64,000 nt of DNA from Nostoc linckia z4 (GTDB lineage: Bacteria; Cyanobacteriota; Cyanobacteriia; Cyanobacteriales; Nostocaceae). The position numbers were made by a program, and so were the translations under genes. The stretch covers positions 20,243-84,242 of the forward strand of contig NZ_LAHA01000023.1 of NCBI RefSeq assembly GCF_002608075.1. Direction: 5' to 3'. Under the pieces are notes generated by a model. That model was given only the letters and a program-made list of their open reading frames with translations. It ran no database searches and had not been told where the DNA came from. This document shows, one piece after another, positions 38,129-48,383 of this stretch. Position 1 is the stretch's first letter. Every line of letters starts with the position of its first letter.

Positions 38129-38793
38129 AATCTCTGCGTGTTACTGTGTCAGTTTAAATAATATGAATTATTGGGAGTTAGGAGTTTGGAGTGAGGAGTG
38201 AGGAGTGAGGAGTTGGGAGTGAGGAGTTGGGAGTTGGGAGTTGGGAGTGAGGAGTTGGGAGTTGGGAGTTATTCGTCCCCTGCTGCTGCTGCTTTCTTTA
38301 TTTCCCTTGTCTCCTTGTCTGTGAAGTGTTCTAACTTTGATTGGGCGGATTCTGGTAATTGTCCACTGCACACTCTTTCCCTATGACTATGAACCATCGC
38401 TAATTGTTGTTGGGGATATGTGCGATCGCTTATTAAGTGAATTTTACTAGATTAAAATAATTAACGTATTAATAAATACAGTTTTATATTGAAAGATTTT
38501 TGGGAATTGAGGGAGCGATCGCTATATCTTTCTTTATACAGCAGCAAATAGAGGAAAAGGTTATAACTCTCTCTGTATATGGCTTTATCCTTAAAATCTA
38601 TACTGAATTTTTATGTAACACGTTGTAACTTTAATCAATGATTTTTTGATGAATAACGAAAAATAAAAATATAAAGATATTTAACGAAGTGTTTTCAAAA
38701 ACTACTACACGTGATTACTCTGTGTTCGGACTCTCGGAAAATATTGGCTAGTCGAGAGTTGTGTGTGACGTAGTTCCCTACGAGGCTAGAAAA
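38129..38793. other. Intergenic region with GAGTTGG repeats
   Basis: 665 bp without a supported gene. At 38171-38272 there is an array of GGAGTTG/GGAGTGA units with 7-bp period, and from 38400 on AT-rich DNA with HIP1 sites. The promoter of the sorbosone-dehydrogenase-like gene should lie near 38650-38760. Confidence 0.5.
38171..38272. repeat. Heptanucleotide STRR array, units GGAGTTG/GGAGTGA
   Basis: About fourteen 7-bp units in one orientation after the kinase-TPR gene. Confidence 0.8.
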
Positions 38794-40155
38794 ATGTTTA
38801 TCTTCAACGTAAATCCAAGACATAGGCTTGGACAGATATTATCTGCATCCCTAGTTGGTTTGAGTATCTCAGTTACTAGTTTGATGTCTTTAGAGGTTGT
38901 TCCCAAAGTGGCGTTAGCTGATCCGCAAGCTGCGTCTGTGAATACTAAGGTGAACGTGCCCACTACGATGAGATATTCGCCTTTTAATACAAACCGTTAC
39001 TTAAAAGTACCGCCTAAGTTTTCCATCTCTGTTTATACTCGTATTCCCAAAGCTCGGTTCATGGCAGTTGCTCCCAATGGGGATCTTTTAGTATCACAGC
39101 CGAATACCGGTAAAGTGTTAATTGTCCGGCCCAATGGCAGCAAAGACCCAATTATTTCTAACTTTGTCACAGGTTTACGCAGACCACACGACATTGTATT
39201 TCACAAGATTAACAGCACCACATACGTCTATATCTCTGAGACTCATCAAATCAACCGTTTCACCTATACCTATGGAGACAGAACTGCTAAAAATCGTCAA
39301 ATTGTTGTCAGTGGTTTACCAGACAGCAGCACAAGCGAACTCAAAGGCGCGTATGGTCACGAGCTGAAAAATATCGCACTCGATAGCAACCATAAATTGT
39401 ACGTGTCAATTGCTTCTACCTGTAATGCCTGCGTATCAGATACTGTGAGTAATCCAAAACGTGGTGCGATTTACCAATACAACGCCAATGGAACCAATCG
39501 CCGCCTTTTTGCCCAAGGTTTGCGTAATGCCGAAGGATTAGCATTTTTACCTAATACAAATGACCTTTGGGTTGTTAATAATAATCGAGACAACATCCGC
39601 TATCCCTTCAAAGATAGTACTGGCAATTACGGTAAGTTGATTCCCTCCTATGTAGATAATCATCCACCAGAAGTATTTACGCGAGTCCGAGATGCTGGTA
39701 ACTACGGTTGGCCATTCTGCAATTCCAATCCTGATACTGCAAGTGGCATGAATAATATGCCCTTTGACCGCGACTATCAATACAATTCTGATGGACGTGT
39801 TAATTGCTATGCAATGGATAGGATTACCAAGGGTATTCAAGCCCATTCAGCTCCCTTGGGACTAACATTCTTACAAAATACTAACTTTCCTGGCTTGTAC
39901 TCAAATGGGGTAGTGGTGGGGCTGCACGGTTCGTGGAATCGGCAGAAGAAAACAGGCTACAAGGTAGTTTACTTTCCTTGGAACAGTACAACAAAGACTC
40001 CAGGGAATCAGATGGATTTAGTTAGTGGCTGGCTAGTTCCAGGAACAGAAGAAGTTTGGGGGCGACCGGTGGATATGGCAGTCGATAACCAAGGTAATTT
40101 GTTCATTTCGGATGACTACAGCGGCACTATCTATAAGCTTTCGTACAAACCTTAA
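38794..40155 (+). CDS. Exported sorbosone dehydrogenase / PQQ-type sugar dehydrogenase family protein
   Basis: From the ATG at 38794 the product has 453 residues. A signal peptide is evident (SASLVGLSISVTSLMSLEV, then VALADP as probable cleavage region). The rest is a six-bladed beta-propeller of the soluble glucose/L-sorbosone dehydrogenase family: FMAVAPNGDLLVSQ, LRRPHDIVF, YGHELKNIALD, LRNAEGLAF, GLHGSWNRQKKTGYKV and GRPVDMAVDNQGNLFISDDYSGTIYKL. It is periplasmic. A PQQ-dependent activity is expected from the family, but no PQQ synthesis genes are in view, and many members have unknown substrates. Confidence 0.88.
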   Translation: MFIFNVNPRHRLGQILSASLVGLSISVTSLMSLEVVPKVALADPQAASVNTKVNVPTTMRYSPFNTNRYLKVPPKFSISVYTRIPKARFMAVAPNGDLLVSQPNTGKVLIVRPNGSKDPIISNFVTGLRRPHDIVFHKINSTTYVYISETHQINRFTYTYGDRTAKNRQIVVSGLPDSSTSELKGAYGHELKNIALDSNHKLYVSIASTCNACVSDTVSNPKRGAIYQYNANGTNRRLFAQGLRNAEGLAFLPNTNDLWVVNNNRDNIRYPFKDSTGNYGKLIPSYVDNHPPEVFTRVRDAGNYGWPFCNSNPDTASGMNNMPFDRDYQYNSDGRVNCYAMDRITKGIQAHSAPLGLTFLQNTNFPGLYSNGVVVGLHGSWNRQKKTGYKVVYFPWNSTTKTPGNQMDLVSGWLVPGTEEVWGRPVDMAVDNQGNLFISDDYSGTIYKLSYKP

Positions 40156-40162
40156 CTACAGT

Positions 40163-40215
40163 AGAGACGTAGCAAACGTCTCTAGATTAGACAAGAGTGC
40201 AAAAAGGACTCTTGT
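40163..40215 (+). terminator. Two successive hairpins after the dehydrogenase gene
   Basis: First hairpin AGAGACGT-AGCAA-ACGTCTCT (40163-40183); second ACAAGAGT-N9-ACTCTTGT (40191-40215). Both are perfect 8-bp stems between convergent genes. Neither has a T-run on the plus strand, so termination is likely but not certain. Confidence 0.5.
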
Positions 40216-40220
40216 GGGAA

Positions 40221-40253
40221 AAGGTTAATGGTTCGACAAGCTCACCAACCGGG
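40221..40253. repeat. Dispersed 33-bp repeat, copy 1
   Basis: The string AAGGTTAATGGTTCGACAAG continuing CTCACCAACCGGG is also present, unchanged, at 60763-60795. Both copies are flanked by AAAGGGGAAAGG-type tracts. Confidence 0.75.
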
Positions 40254-40337
40254 GAAAGGGAAAATACCAAACCTTTCCCCCTTTCCCTTTCCCCTTTTCC
40301 CGACTTCTCTTAGAAGTCTATTGATGTTCGCTGGTAA

Positions 40338-41282
40338 TCAACTAGCAACGGCGATCGCTATTTTCCCAGCTGCACGTCCGCTTTCGCTGTAGCTATGAGC
40401 TGCTGCTAAGTCTTGTAAGGGAAATGTGCGATCGATTACTGGACGAATTTTACCAGCTTCAATTAATTCTTTGAGATCGACCAAGTCTTTAGCGTTGGGT
40501 TTTTCTAACACTAATTTTGCTTTTTGACCGGGAAGAAACGCTGTTAACACACTCTGGACAACAGTTTCCGCGCTTGGTAAAGTGGTGATATAAATGCCAT
40601 TGGGTTTGAGGACTTTTTTAGTTTGAGAAAGCGATCGCTTACCCACTGCATCAAAGATAATATCGTATTCCGTTGTATCTGCGGTGAAATCTTGCTGCGT
40701 ATAATCAATTACGCGGTCTGCTCCCAAAGATTTCACCAAATCCAAATTTCTAGAACTGCTAACCCCCGTCACCACTGCCCCTAAAGCCTTGGCAATTTGC
40801 ACTGCAAAAGTACCTACACCGCCCGCAGCACCATTAACTAAAACATTTTGTCCTGTTTGAATATTACCGCCATCTCGTAGCGCTTGTAAGCTTGTGAGCG
40901 CTGCTAAAGGTATAGCCGCAGCTTCTTCATAAGACAAATTCGTGGGTTTGAGTACGGCTAAGTTTTCTGGAATAGCAGCAAATTCGGCATAACCTCCCCC
41001 AGGAAAGCTAGTACTACCATAAATAGCGTCTCCTGGTTTAAAACGCGTTACTTGGGAACCAACTTCTACCACATCTCCCGCCACATCAAACCCAAGAATT
41101 TTGGGAAATTTGCTTCCTGTAAGCAAACTCAACATTCCTTGGCGAATTTTCCAATCAATGGGGTTAATGCTACTGGCACGAATTTTCACAAGTATCTGCG
41201 TTGGCTGAATTTTTGGCTGTTCCACATCTTCATACTGCAATACCTGGGCGTCGCCATACCGACGGATAACCACTGCTTTCAT
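40338..41282 (-). CDS. NADP-dependent quinone oxidoreductase-like MDR protein
   Basis: The 314-residue product (from the ATG at 41282, preceded by AGGAGG at 6 nt) is a zinc-free medium-chain dehydrogenase/reductase. It has the N-terminal GroES-like fold (VEQPKIQPTQILVKIRASSINPIDWKIRQG) and the nucleotide-binding motif NGAAGGVGTFAVQIAKALGA near residue 150. Cysteine ligands of zinc alcohol dehydrogenases are missing, as in quinone oxidoreductases. It probably reduces quinones or enones with NADPH. It is divergent from the globin gene. Confidence 0.92.
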   Translation of the reverse strand: MKAVVIRRYGDAQVLQYEDVEQPKIQPTQILVKIRASSINPIDWKIRQGMLSLLTGSKFPKILGFDVAGDVVEVGSQVTRFKPGDAIYGSTSFPGGGYAEFAAIPENLAVLKPTNLSYEEAAAIPLAALTSLQALRDGGNIQTGQNVLVNGAAGGVGTFAVQIAKALGAVVTGVSSSRNLDLVKSLGADRVIDYTQQDFTADTTEYDIIFDAVGKRSLSQTKKVLKPNGIYITTLPSAETVVQSVLTAFLPGQKAKLVLEKPNAKDLVDLKELIEAGKIRPVIDRTFPLQDLAAAHSYSESGRAAGKIAIAVAS

Positions 41283-41457
41283 CGCATTCCTCCTGCTACC
41301 CTGTTTAATGGATTTGGCAATGCTAAGCATCATAATTTTAGCTTGGTTAAATCATCTTCAGCAGTTTTAAGTTGCTTGTTTGAGGTAGCTCATAGTTATC
41401 AATTAAAATCTCCCCTAAATTAAAGTTAATCGAAAGTATGAAGCGAGTGAAAAAACT

Positions 41458-41898
41458 ATGATTAGTCAACAAACAATCAATATAGTTAAATCTACTGCAC
41501 CTATTTTAAAAAAGAACGGTCAACAAATTACTACTCGGATGTATGAAATTATGTTTCATAATCATCCAGATATTAAAAAGCAATTTGATATGTCGGCTCA
41601 AGCAAATGGTTCGCAGCCGATAAAATTAGCCACAGCAATTTATGGTTATGCTAGCCAAATCGATCGCTTGTCAGCTTTAACATCAATGGTGGAAACAATT
41701 GCCCAACGTCATGTACAAACATCTGTCCAACCAGAACAATATCTGATTGTAGGAGAAAGTTTACTCCAAGCTATGCGTGAGGTATTAGGAGCACAAGCAA
41801 CAGAAGAGGTGATAGCAGCTTGGACAGAAGCTTATCAGGCATTATCAGAAGTTTTTATTAATAGAGAACATGACATATACGTAGAAAAATTAAGCTAG
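41458..41898 (+). CDS. Single-domain globin of the flavohemoglobin type
   Basis: The 146-residue protein aligns over its whole length with the haem domain of flavohemoglobin Hmp, and lacks the FAD/NAD reductase half. Tyr29 (B10), Gln53 (E7) and the proximal His85 (F8, AQRHVQ) are at the same numbers as in E. coli Hmp, and the end FINREHDIYVEKL matches the end of the Hmp globin domain. It probably binds O2 or NO and may act in NO detoxification with a separate reductase. The divergent MDR oxidoreductase is next to it, but a link is only suggested by position. Confidence 0.93.
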   Translation: MISQQTINIVKSTAPILKKNGQQITTRMYEIMFHNHPDIKKQFDMSAQANGSQPIKLATAIYGYASQIDRLSALTSMVETIAQRHVQTSVQPEQYLIVGESLLQAMREVLGAQATEEVIAAWTEAYQALSEVFINREHDIYVEKLS

Positions 41899-42017
41899 GA
41901 AATAGCCCAGTTAGCTTAGAAATTGCTTTGATAAGTAGCTCAACCTAAAAAAACGTCATACGTAGATGTCAATAAATGTAGTGGCGTGTCAAGCCTTAAA
42001 TGTTGGAATAGATTTTA

Positions 42018-42070
42018 TTGTGGGATGGGTGTCCTCACCCGTCCGGGCGGGCAAGATGCCCACCCCACAA
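42018..42070. repeat. Palindromic dispersed element, copy B
   Basis: Ends TTGTGGGATGGG / CCCACCCCACAA with the inner text GTCCGGGCGGGCAAGATG, related to the element at 29767-29828 (both contain a GGGCGG-ACAAGATG-like core next to the right end). Confidence 0.7.
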
Positions 42071-42109
42071 GAGTTTATTAATGCACTATTTTAGCCTTGT
42101 CACGCTAGT

Positions 42110-42195
42110 AGGGTGTGTTATGCCGTAGGCTAACGCACCTCTGTAGACTGTACTATAGCAATTGAGGTGCGTTACGCTTTGCGATAACGCACCCT
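42110..42195. repeat. Long inverted repeat with 31-bp arms (GTGCGTTA type)
   Basis: Left arm 42110-42140 (AGGGTGTGTTA...TAACGCACCT) and right arm 42165-42195 (AGGTGCGTTA...TAACGCACCCT) are imperfect complements with a 24-nt loop. This type of small hairpin element is dispersed in many Nostocales genomes. Confidence 0.75.
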
Positions 42196-42403
42196 ACCAT
42201 TGTTTTATGTTTAATTAAGTTGACCTACTTATCATATCCGGCTGAGTCAAAGCGCCGGCTTGGGGGGTACACCGAAGGGGTTGCTGCTGTGTGTAGCTTG
42301 CTTCCCGTTCCGTAGCGTTTCGTAGAGAAGAGAAGGGTACGGCGGACGCAAAGAGGTTTTTATTATGGGTCATTAGGCGGACAGTATATTATATCTTAAG
42401 TTG

Positions 42404-45400
42404 TCACGACTTATCCTCAACCACCAATGTAGATTCAGCAGTGCGCCCAAATTCTTCTGGTGCATATTGTAAATGCACTTGGGCACCAGGCCAAGAAAAT
42501 GTCCCTGGTGTCACAGAACGGACTAAATAATGCAAGCTGTAAACTCCTGGTTCTAGATGGTCGGCGTAGGCGATAATGCGATCGCGATAAATATTCTTAA
42601 ACCCAAGTTCCCAACTATCGGCTTTTGCTTGTAATGCGGCCGTAGCAGTTTGAAAACTCGCGTCTACGGCTTCAAAACCAGCTGGCAATGGGTCTTTTAT
42701 TACTATATGGTCTACGGGGCGATCGCTGATAATTTCTAAACCAATATCAAACACTTGTCCGGTGGCTAAAGTTAAGGGTTTATCCAAGGCATAAAGACCT
42801 GTTTTTTGTAAAACTTTCTCTTCATTAACTTGACTAATTTCTCGTGTTATGCGTAACCCATTAAATCTACCCGGTTGATTTCCTTGCAAGCGATAATTAT
42901 AAGCAACCAAATAATGTAAGCTGCCATTCCCTGATTTTTGTAGGGTTAAATCGTGACGCCCACGAGGTAATTGATTCATGGGTAAATTTAGTTCTAAGCT
43001 AGGATTTTTATAGCCTTGAAAGCGATTTTCTCCTAACTTTTTGCCAGCTAACTGTACTGTGGCAACAAAATTCGGTGGTGTGGGTTGTAGTTGGCTATAA
43101 TCTACCAAAGCTGTTAAAGCTTGGGCATTATTATAGTCAGTTTGCCAAGTGCCATTGCGTCGCAGTGCAAGGAGACTTTGTAACAATTTATCTATGACTT
43201 CAGGCTTGCTTTGTTTGGCAATGAATAAACGTAAAGCTTCCGCCTGGGTTGCAGTGGATGAATTCATCCATCCCCAACTAGTCGGTAAACTAACAACTGC
43301 TGTGCGTCCAGTTTCATAGATATTTTGTTGCAGTTGATTTACTAATTGTTGAGATTCGTCTTGCCATTCTGGGAATTGAGATAAATATCGCGCTAGTTTA
43401 ATTTGAGTTACTGCATCAAAATTATTGCGCTGTTCGTAAATATCTGCCAGGAAAGTATTGCGCTTTTCACCTAGTTCTGACAAAGCAATTAAAGTTTTTA
43501 ATTGCAGTTGTCTTTTACATAGTAGTTGTTTACAAAAATCGTATTCTCCGGGGTTGGCTAAAACTTTTTGTAAATAAGTTTTGAGGCGAGACAACATTCC
43601 CGCATCCACTAATTTGGGAAACGCCTGATTTGCTTTCACCAAAGATTCAGCAGCATAAGCAGAAACCCAAGGATCGGATTTTTCTTGTCCGGGAAAAGCA
43701 GCAAAACCACCATCAGCAATTTGCAGTTTTGCTAATTGTTCAATTGCTTGATTTGCTTGTTGGCTGGGATTAAATTCTGCAAATTTTTGATTGTATTTTT
43801 GGGTAATCGTTTGGAGATTTGCTGCAATTATTAATTGACTTGCTGCTGGTTCTGTAAAGGGTAAATCATTATCTGCTAAAACCTGTTTCGCTGGTGCTTT
43901 AATTTCGGGAATCAAAGTACTCGCCAATTGAATATTTAAACCTCCCGCATCAGGGAAGGTATTTTTATCAACATTTAAGGGAATTTTTACTTGTTTTGTA
44001 GTTACACCAGTTTCTACAACTTGTTCTGTAATTTCAATTGGCTTAACTTCCAAAGGAACTTCAAAAGCATCTGCGGCTGTATTATTTAGCTTGGTGGTAA
44101 AGCGGACTTTCCCGACTCCGACGCTATCAGCTACCATTGGAAACCGATAAGCTTGAGTTGTAGATTCAGCTGTGGTTTGTAAAGCAGTAGTTGTGGGGTT
44201 TTTCTCGGCAAATTTCACCGTACCGCCAACTTCGCCATTAATTGAGAGATTTCCGGCGTTCCCGGTGTTGTTAGTGACGGATAAACCAGCCAGAAGGCGA
44301 TCGCCTGGACGGGCAAACTGTGGCAAAATGGCATTAGTTAGCAGTGGTTTGGTGCTGATAAATGTGGCATCGCCGTTACCGAAACGCAGATTTCCATCAG
44401 TGGCCACAGCCATCACCCGCCATGTAGTTAAGTCATCCGGTAATTTAAAGGTTATCTGTGCGTTACCATTAACATCGCTGAGGATAGAACCGTTATAGTA
44501 AGCCAAGGGTTGAAAATCAGTGCGGGTGCGAGTATTTGCTGCACTACTTGAAAAACCACCGCCATAACCCCAACCTTTTGGTTTGGCTACATCCTGCGGT
44601 TGTAAAATGACATCTGGTCGATTATCGTTAAAACGGGTAGAAATCGGTTGTTCTGCATAAACTGTATCTACCAAATTCGGCGGACGATAACCAGAAAGTT
44701 GTAACACTGCTTCATTCACCACCATGACTGTAAATTGTCCTTTGGTGGGGTTTCCTTGGTTGTCTTTTAATTCTAGTTGTACTGTTTCCTCAGCACCAGG
44801 TTCTAATGATGCTTGCAGTGGCTTAACTTGCAGTTTTAAATATTTATCTTCCAAGTTAACTTTAAAAGGTGTAAAACCAATTTTCACTAAGTTATCTAAA
44901 CTTCCTGCTTCCACTTGGTTAATTGGTTTACCTTGTCTGACTAATACAGCTTCCACGGCTGCATTAGGTAACATTTCTGGTGTTACTTGAAATTGAATTT
45001 GTGGCGCGCCTCCTTGAACTTTGGTAATTTGCTGATAAATTGGTTTGTCTTTGATAACAGCAAAATATAATTCTGCATCTGGGTAGGGAGATTGAATTAA
45101 TGCAGTAGCAGTTTCGCCTGGTTTAAATTCTTTTTTATCTAGCTTCACTTCTAAAACATCTTTTTCTCTTGTACCCCAAAATACTGGTTTTTCTCCAGTT
45201 GCCCAAATTTGTAAATCGGTGGCACTTAATTCATTTTTTTCATCGGTGAAATTTGCGCGAATGCGATAGGAACCAGATTCAGAAGGTGTTAAATTTACTA
45301 TTTGTGGATTACTATCAGATGTAATTTCTGCTTGTTGGATTGTTTGATATTCAACTTGATTTTTTGGTGTCTGGCTACCTTCCACTAATTGTGTGACACT

Positions 45401-48124
45401 GCTGTATTTTATTTGTTGTAATTCCAGCCGTAGCCGTTGACCTGTAATTGCTTTTCCTGTAGGGTCAGTTACAATGGCTTCAATGGGGAAAGCTTTACCA
45501 GCATCAGCGATAAAATTGCTTTTTAAACCAATCAAACGATTACTTGGTAAGGCTGTAAATGTTTGAGAATTGGCTACTGAAAGATTAGAAACATCTGCAA
45601 CTTGGACATCAACTTGATAAGTCATGGGATATGGCAAATCTTTAGCCACGGTTACTGTTTGGCTAGTTTTACCATTAGCATCTAATTGGGTATTAGTTTG
45701 CAAGACATCGCTAGATACAGTGGGAGATTCTTCCGGCCAAAACCATTGTCTACCAAAACTAAATTCCTCCCAACCTTTGGGAATAAAATTCGCTTGTTGG
45801 CGAGTGATAAAATACTTCGCTTCTCCACCTTCTACTGGTGCGCCAAATAAATAATTGCTGCTGGCATTAATATTCACCTTTTCATCAATGAGAGCAAATT
45901 CTTTATCTAAATTGAGTTCGACTTTAAAGTTCGGTGGTTTAAACTCAGCTACCCGAAATTCACCGGAAATTTCTAGCCCGTTTTTACCTTTGCCCTGGAT
46001 TGTATAATAACCCAAACGTTGACTTTTTTGGATGGGTAATTCTAAAGAAAAAGTACCAAATTCATTTGTGGTTTGTGTGCCTAAATTAATCTTTTGTCCG
46101 TCGGGATTTATGAGAGTTAATTGATAAACAGCATTTTTATCTTGCCCAATTACACCGTTTTGTAAATAATCGGCAAAACCAGTCAACCAAGCTTTTTCCC
46201 CTGGTTGATATAACTGTCTATCTGAAAAAATTACCCCCCGCGATTCTGGTTTATTATCTTGCCAACCGGCATCAATGCCATAGCCATAAACGCCGCTATA
46301 TTCGTCAGTTCTGCCAAATGCCCAATCTTGATTTTCACGGGCAATTACTAATACTTGGGGTGACTTTATAGAACTTTGATTTTCTGAATTACATTGCTGT
46401 AATTGTTCCCGATTAACTCTAAAAGTGCCATTGTCATCAGTTGTACCTGTGGCACAAGGTACGGGTTCTGGACGGGATTTTGCTTGTAATTGTGATTGAT
46501 AAATTTCAATATTAGCTGCTTTCACTGGCGAACCATCATTAAGATGATTGACGCGAATTAATCCTGATTCTGGAAACCATTGAGTGAATACGCCCAAATT
46601 TGTCAATTCAACCATGCCATAGGTAGTAGGTTCCCGCCACAATTCCTTACCGTTTTCTTGATATTTATTGGTGCGGGCTTGCACTCCATAAGCTAACATT
46701 CCTGTAGCAGCATTGATTTTTTCTCTGAGAGGAACGGTAACGTCAACTGATTGATTTTTCTTACCTGATACTTTGAAACTTTGCCATTCAGCAGGTTTGG
46801 GTAAGAAATCATTACTATAGTTAAAATAAACTAAATCTGTGGGTTTAACTACTCGATAAGCGGCTTTGTATTTTGATTCTGGTAAATTTACCGTACTAAT
46901 ATTTAACTGTAAATCTTTACCTGAGGGAAAAATATTTAAATCTGATGGAACCCAGATATCCCCGGCTAAATCTCCGGTATCATATTTAATGGTTATCGGT
47001 TTACCTAAAGTTTGTCCAAATTTATCTTTGAGGTTACTGTTAATCGTAATTGTATAGGTTTTTGCTGGTTCTAATGCATAAGGATTGATACCCACAATTT
47101 TATCTTCATCGCTGACTTGGAGAAGTCTGGCGATATCTTTTGGTGCAGGATTGATGGTAATATTTTGTTTGGCGGAATCTGCAACTAAAATGTTGTTAAA
47201 TTCTAACTGGGGACTGCCTTTAATAAATCGTCCGTAAGTTCCCCCTGCATCTGGTTGTCCGTAAAAGTTAATTTGCTTAAATGCCAAAGGCGAATAAGTT
47301 GCTAATTTACTAGCAAATTCTTTTTCTGTGGGAAGATTGCCATAAGCGGGAAGTATTCCTGGAGAAAAAACTAAGCGATAACGAGTTGCTTTTTCCAGAT
47401 TTTGTTGTGGTGTAATATTATAAATCCAATTCCGGGCGGAAGGGTCAAATTTTTCTAAAGGTTCTTCATCTGCCGATGGCTTTTCTTCTTTATTTAATTG
47501 GACTTGGAAACTTACACCTTGATTTTTACCTTCGGGAATTAACTGTAAATGTTCTTGTACGGAATTTAAATTTAATTCGACGTTGGAAGTAAATTGTAAT
47601 TTTTCTTGTAAATTTATGGGTTCGGCGTCGGCTTTTTCCATTGGATTGACGCCTGGTAAATTGGTTAAGTTGATAGATTCGGTATTAAATGTCCAAGCTA
47701 AATCTTTGTCTAGACGATGATTTTTTAAATCCGCTAAACCGGCTTTTAAGGTAACTTGTAATCGGGTGGCTTTTGGTAGTGCTTTTTGGGCTTGGAATCC
47801 CACCATACGCGGTGTTAAAAAGCGAAATTCTCCTGGTAAGGGCGGCCAAAGAGCAAATTTTTGTAATAATTTTTGTTGTTCTGGACTGTCAAGATTTTCA
47901 ACGGGAATTAAGGCTTCTTTAAAGCGGATGCGGATTTGGTTGAGGGGTTTGGCTTCTGTGATGGGGCTTATTTGTTCAATCCAGTCTGGGAGTTTTGGGG
48001 GGGTGAGGGGGGAGACTGTGGGGAGTTGTTCTTTGGTTGAGGTGATACCAAGAAAGTTACAGGCTGATATGGTTAGTGAAAGTGTGAAAATTAGAAGATA
48101 TTGGATTAAAGTTTTGATAAGCAT
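42404..48124 (-). CDS. Alpha-2-macroglobulin family lipoprotein
   Basis: This 1906-residue protein is the largest in the window. It begins with a lipoprotein signal (LIKTLIQYLLIFTLSLTISAC), with lipobox Cys22. The body shows macroglobulin features: repeated MG domains, the A2M segment SDRQLYQPGEKAWLTGF, and the central block FQPLAYYNGSILSDVNGNAQITFKLPDDLTTWRVMAVA. At the place where the thioester CxEQ is expected (about residue 1420) the sequence reads LPFTEPAASQL, so the thioester is absent, as in the E. coli YfaS type. Such proteins protect the periplasm against foreign proteases and are paired with PbpC, which lies divergently 260 bp away. Confidence 0.95.
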   Translation of the reverse strand: MLIKTLIQYLLIFTLSLTISACNFLGITSTKEQLPTVSPLTPPKLPDWIEQISPITEAKPLNQIRIRFKEALIPVENLDSPEQQKLLQKFALWPPLPGEFRFLTPRMVGFQAQKALPKATRLQVTLKAGLADLKNHRLDKDLAWTFNTESINLTNLPGVNPMEKADAEPINLQEKLQFTSNVELNLNSVQEHLQLIPEGKNQGVSFQVQLNKEEKPSADEEPLEKFDPSARNWIYNITPQQNLEKATRYRLVFSPGILPAYGNLPTEKEFASKLATYSPLAFKQINFYGQPDAGGTYGRFIKGSPQLEFNNILVADSAKQNITINPAPKDIARLLQVSDEDKIVGINPYALEPAKTYTITINSNLKDKFGQTLGKPITIKYDTGDLAGDIWVPSDLNIFPSGKDLQLNISTVNLPESKYKAAYRVVKPTDLVYFNYSNDFLPKPAEWQSFKVSGKKNQSVDVTVPLREKINAATGMLAYGVQARTNKYQENGKELWREPTTYGMVELTNLGVFTQWFPESGLIRVNHLNDGSPVKAANIEIYQSQLQAKSRPEPVPCATGTTDDNGTFRVNREQLQQCNSENQSSIKSPQVLVIARENQDWAFGRTDEYSGVYGYGIDAGWQDNKPESRGVIFSDRQLYQPGEKAWLTGFADYLQNGVIGQDKNAVYQLTLINPDGQKINLGTQTTNEFGTFSLELPIQKSQRLGYYTIQGKGKNGLEISGEFRVAEFKPPNFKVELNLDKEFALIDEKVNINASSNYLFGAPVEGGEAKYFITRQQANFIPKGWEEFSFGRQWFWPEESPTVSSDVLQTNTQLDANGKTSQTVTVAKDLPYPMTYQVDVQVADVSNLSVANSQTFTALPSNRLIGLKSNFIADAGKAFPIEAIVTDPTGKAITGQRLRLELQQIKYSSVTQLVEGSQTPKNQVEYQTIQQAEITSDSNPQIVNLTPSESGSYRIRANFTDEKNELSATDLQIWATGEKPVFWGTREKDVLEVKLDKKEFKPGETATALIQSPYPDAELYFAVIKDKPIYQQITKVQGGAPQIQFQVTPEMLPNAAVEAVLVRQGKPINQVEAGSLDNLVKIGFTPFKVNLEDKYLKLQVKPLQASLEPGAEETVQLELKDNQGNPTKGQFTVMVVNEAVLQLSGYRPPNLVDTVYAEQPISTRFNDNRPDVILQPQDVAKPKGWGYGGGFSSSAANTRTRTDFQPLAYYNGSILSDVNGNAQITFKLPDDLTTWRVMAVATDGNLRFGNGDATFISTKPLLTNAILPQFARPGDRLLAGLSVTNNTGNAGNLSINGEVGGTVKFAEKNPTTTALQTTAESTTQAYRFPMVADSVGVGKVRFTTKLNNTAADAFEVPLEVKPIEITEQVVETGVTTKQVKIPLNVDKNTFPDAGGLNIQLASTLIPEIKAPAKQVLADNDLPFTEPAASQLIIAANLQTITQKYNQKFAEFNPSQQANQAIEQLAKLQIADGGFAAFPGQEKSDPWVSAYAAESLVKANQAFPKLVDAGMLSRLKTYLQKVLANPGEYDFCKQLLCKRQLQLKTLIALSELGEKRNTFLADIYEQRNNFDAVTQIKLARYLSQFPEWQDESQQLVNQLQQNIYETGRTAVVSLPTSWGWMNSSTATQAEALRLFIAKQSKPEVIDKLLQSLLALRRNGTWQTDYNNAQALTALVDYSQLQPTPPNFVATVQLAGKKLGENRFQGYKNPSLELNLPMNQLPRGRHDLTLQKSGNGSLHYLVAYNYRLQGNQPGRFNGLRITREISQVNEEKVLQKTGLYALDKPLTLATGQVFDIGLEIISDRPVDHIVIKDPLPAGFEAVDASFQTATAALQAKADSWELGFKNIYRDRIIAYADHLEPGVYSLHYLVRSVTPGTFSWPGAQVHLQYAPEEFGRTAESTLVVEDKS

Positions 48125-48383
48125 TTTTTTAGGAGTTTAAAATAATCACGCACAGGCCCAGAGGCGCAAAGAAGAGTTGGAGGAGAGTTTATTTATATTG
48201 ATAACTAATTAAGTATGGTTGTTCCAAAAATAACTACAATTCTTAACTTTGAAGCAGAATTGATGTGATATAAATATTGATTTAAGTTTGCTAAGTTATT
48301 ACAAATAAATTATTAAGTGTTTGACATGTTTAGTGATGTAGATGTAATTGGTGCGTCAGAATTAAGGTAAGTTTGGTTGGGCA

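Larger units (their letters stand above)
41899..42403. other. Intergenic region with two palindromic elements
   Basis: 505 bp between the globin gene and the macroglobulin stop codon. It holds palindromic element copy B (42018-42070), a long inverted-repeat element (42110-42195) and CGTTCCGTAGCGTTTCGTAGAG repeat text (42307-42330). No gene was found. Confidence 0.55.
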
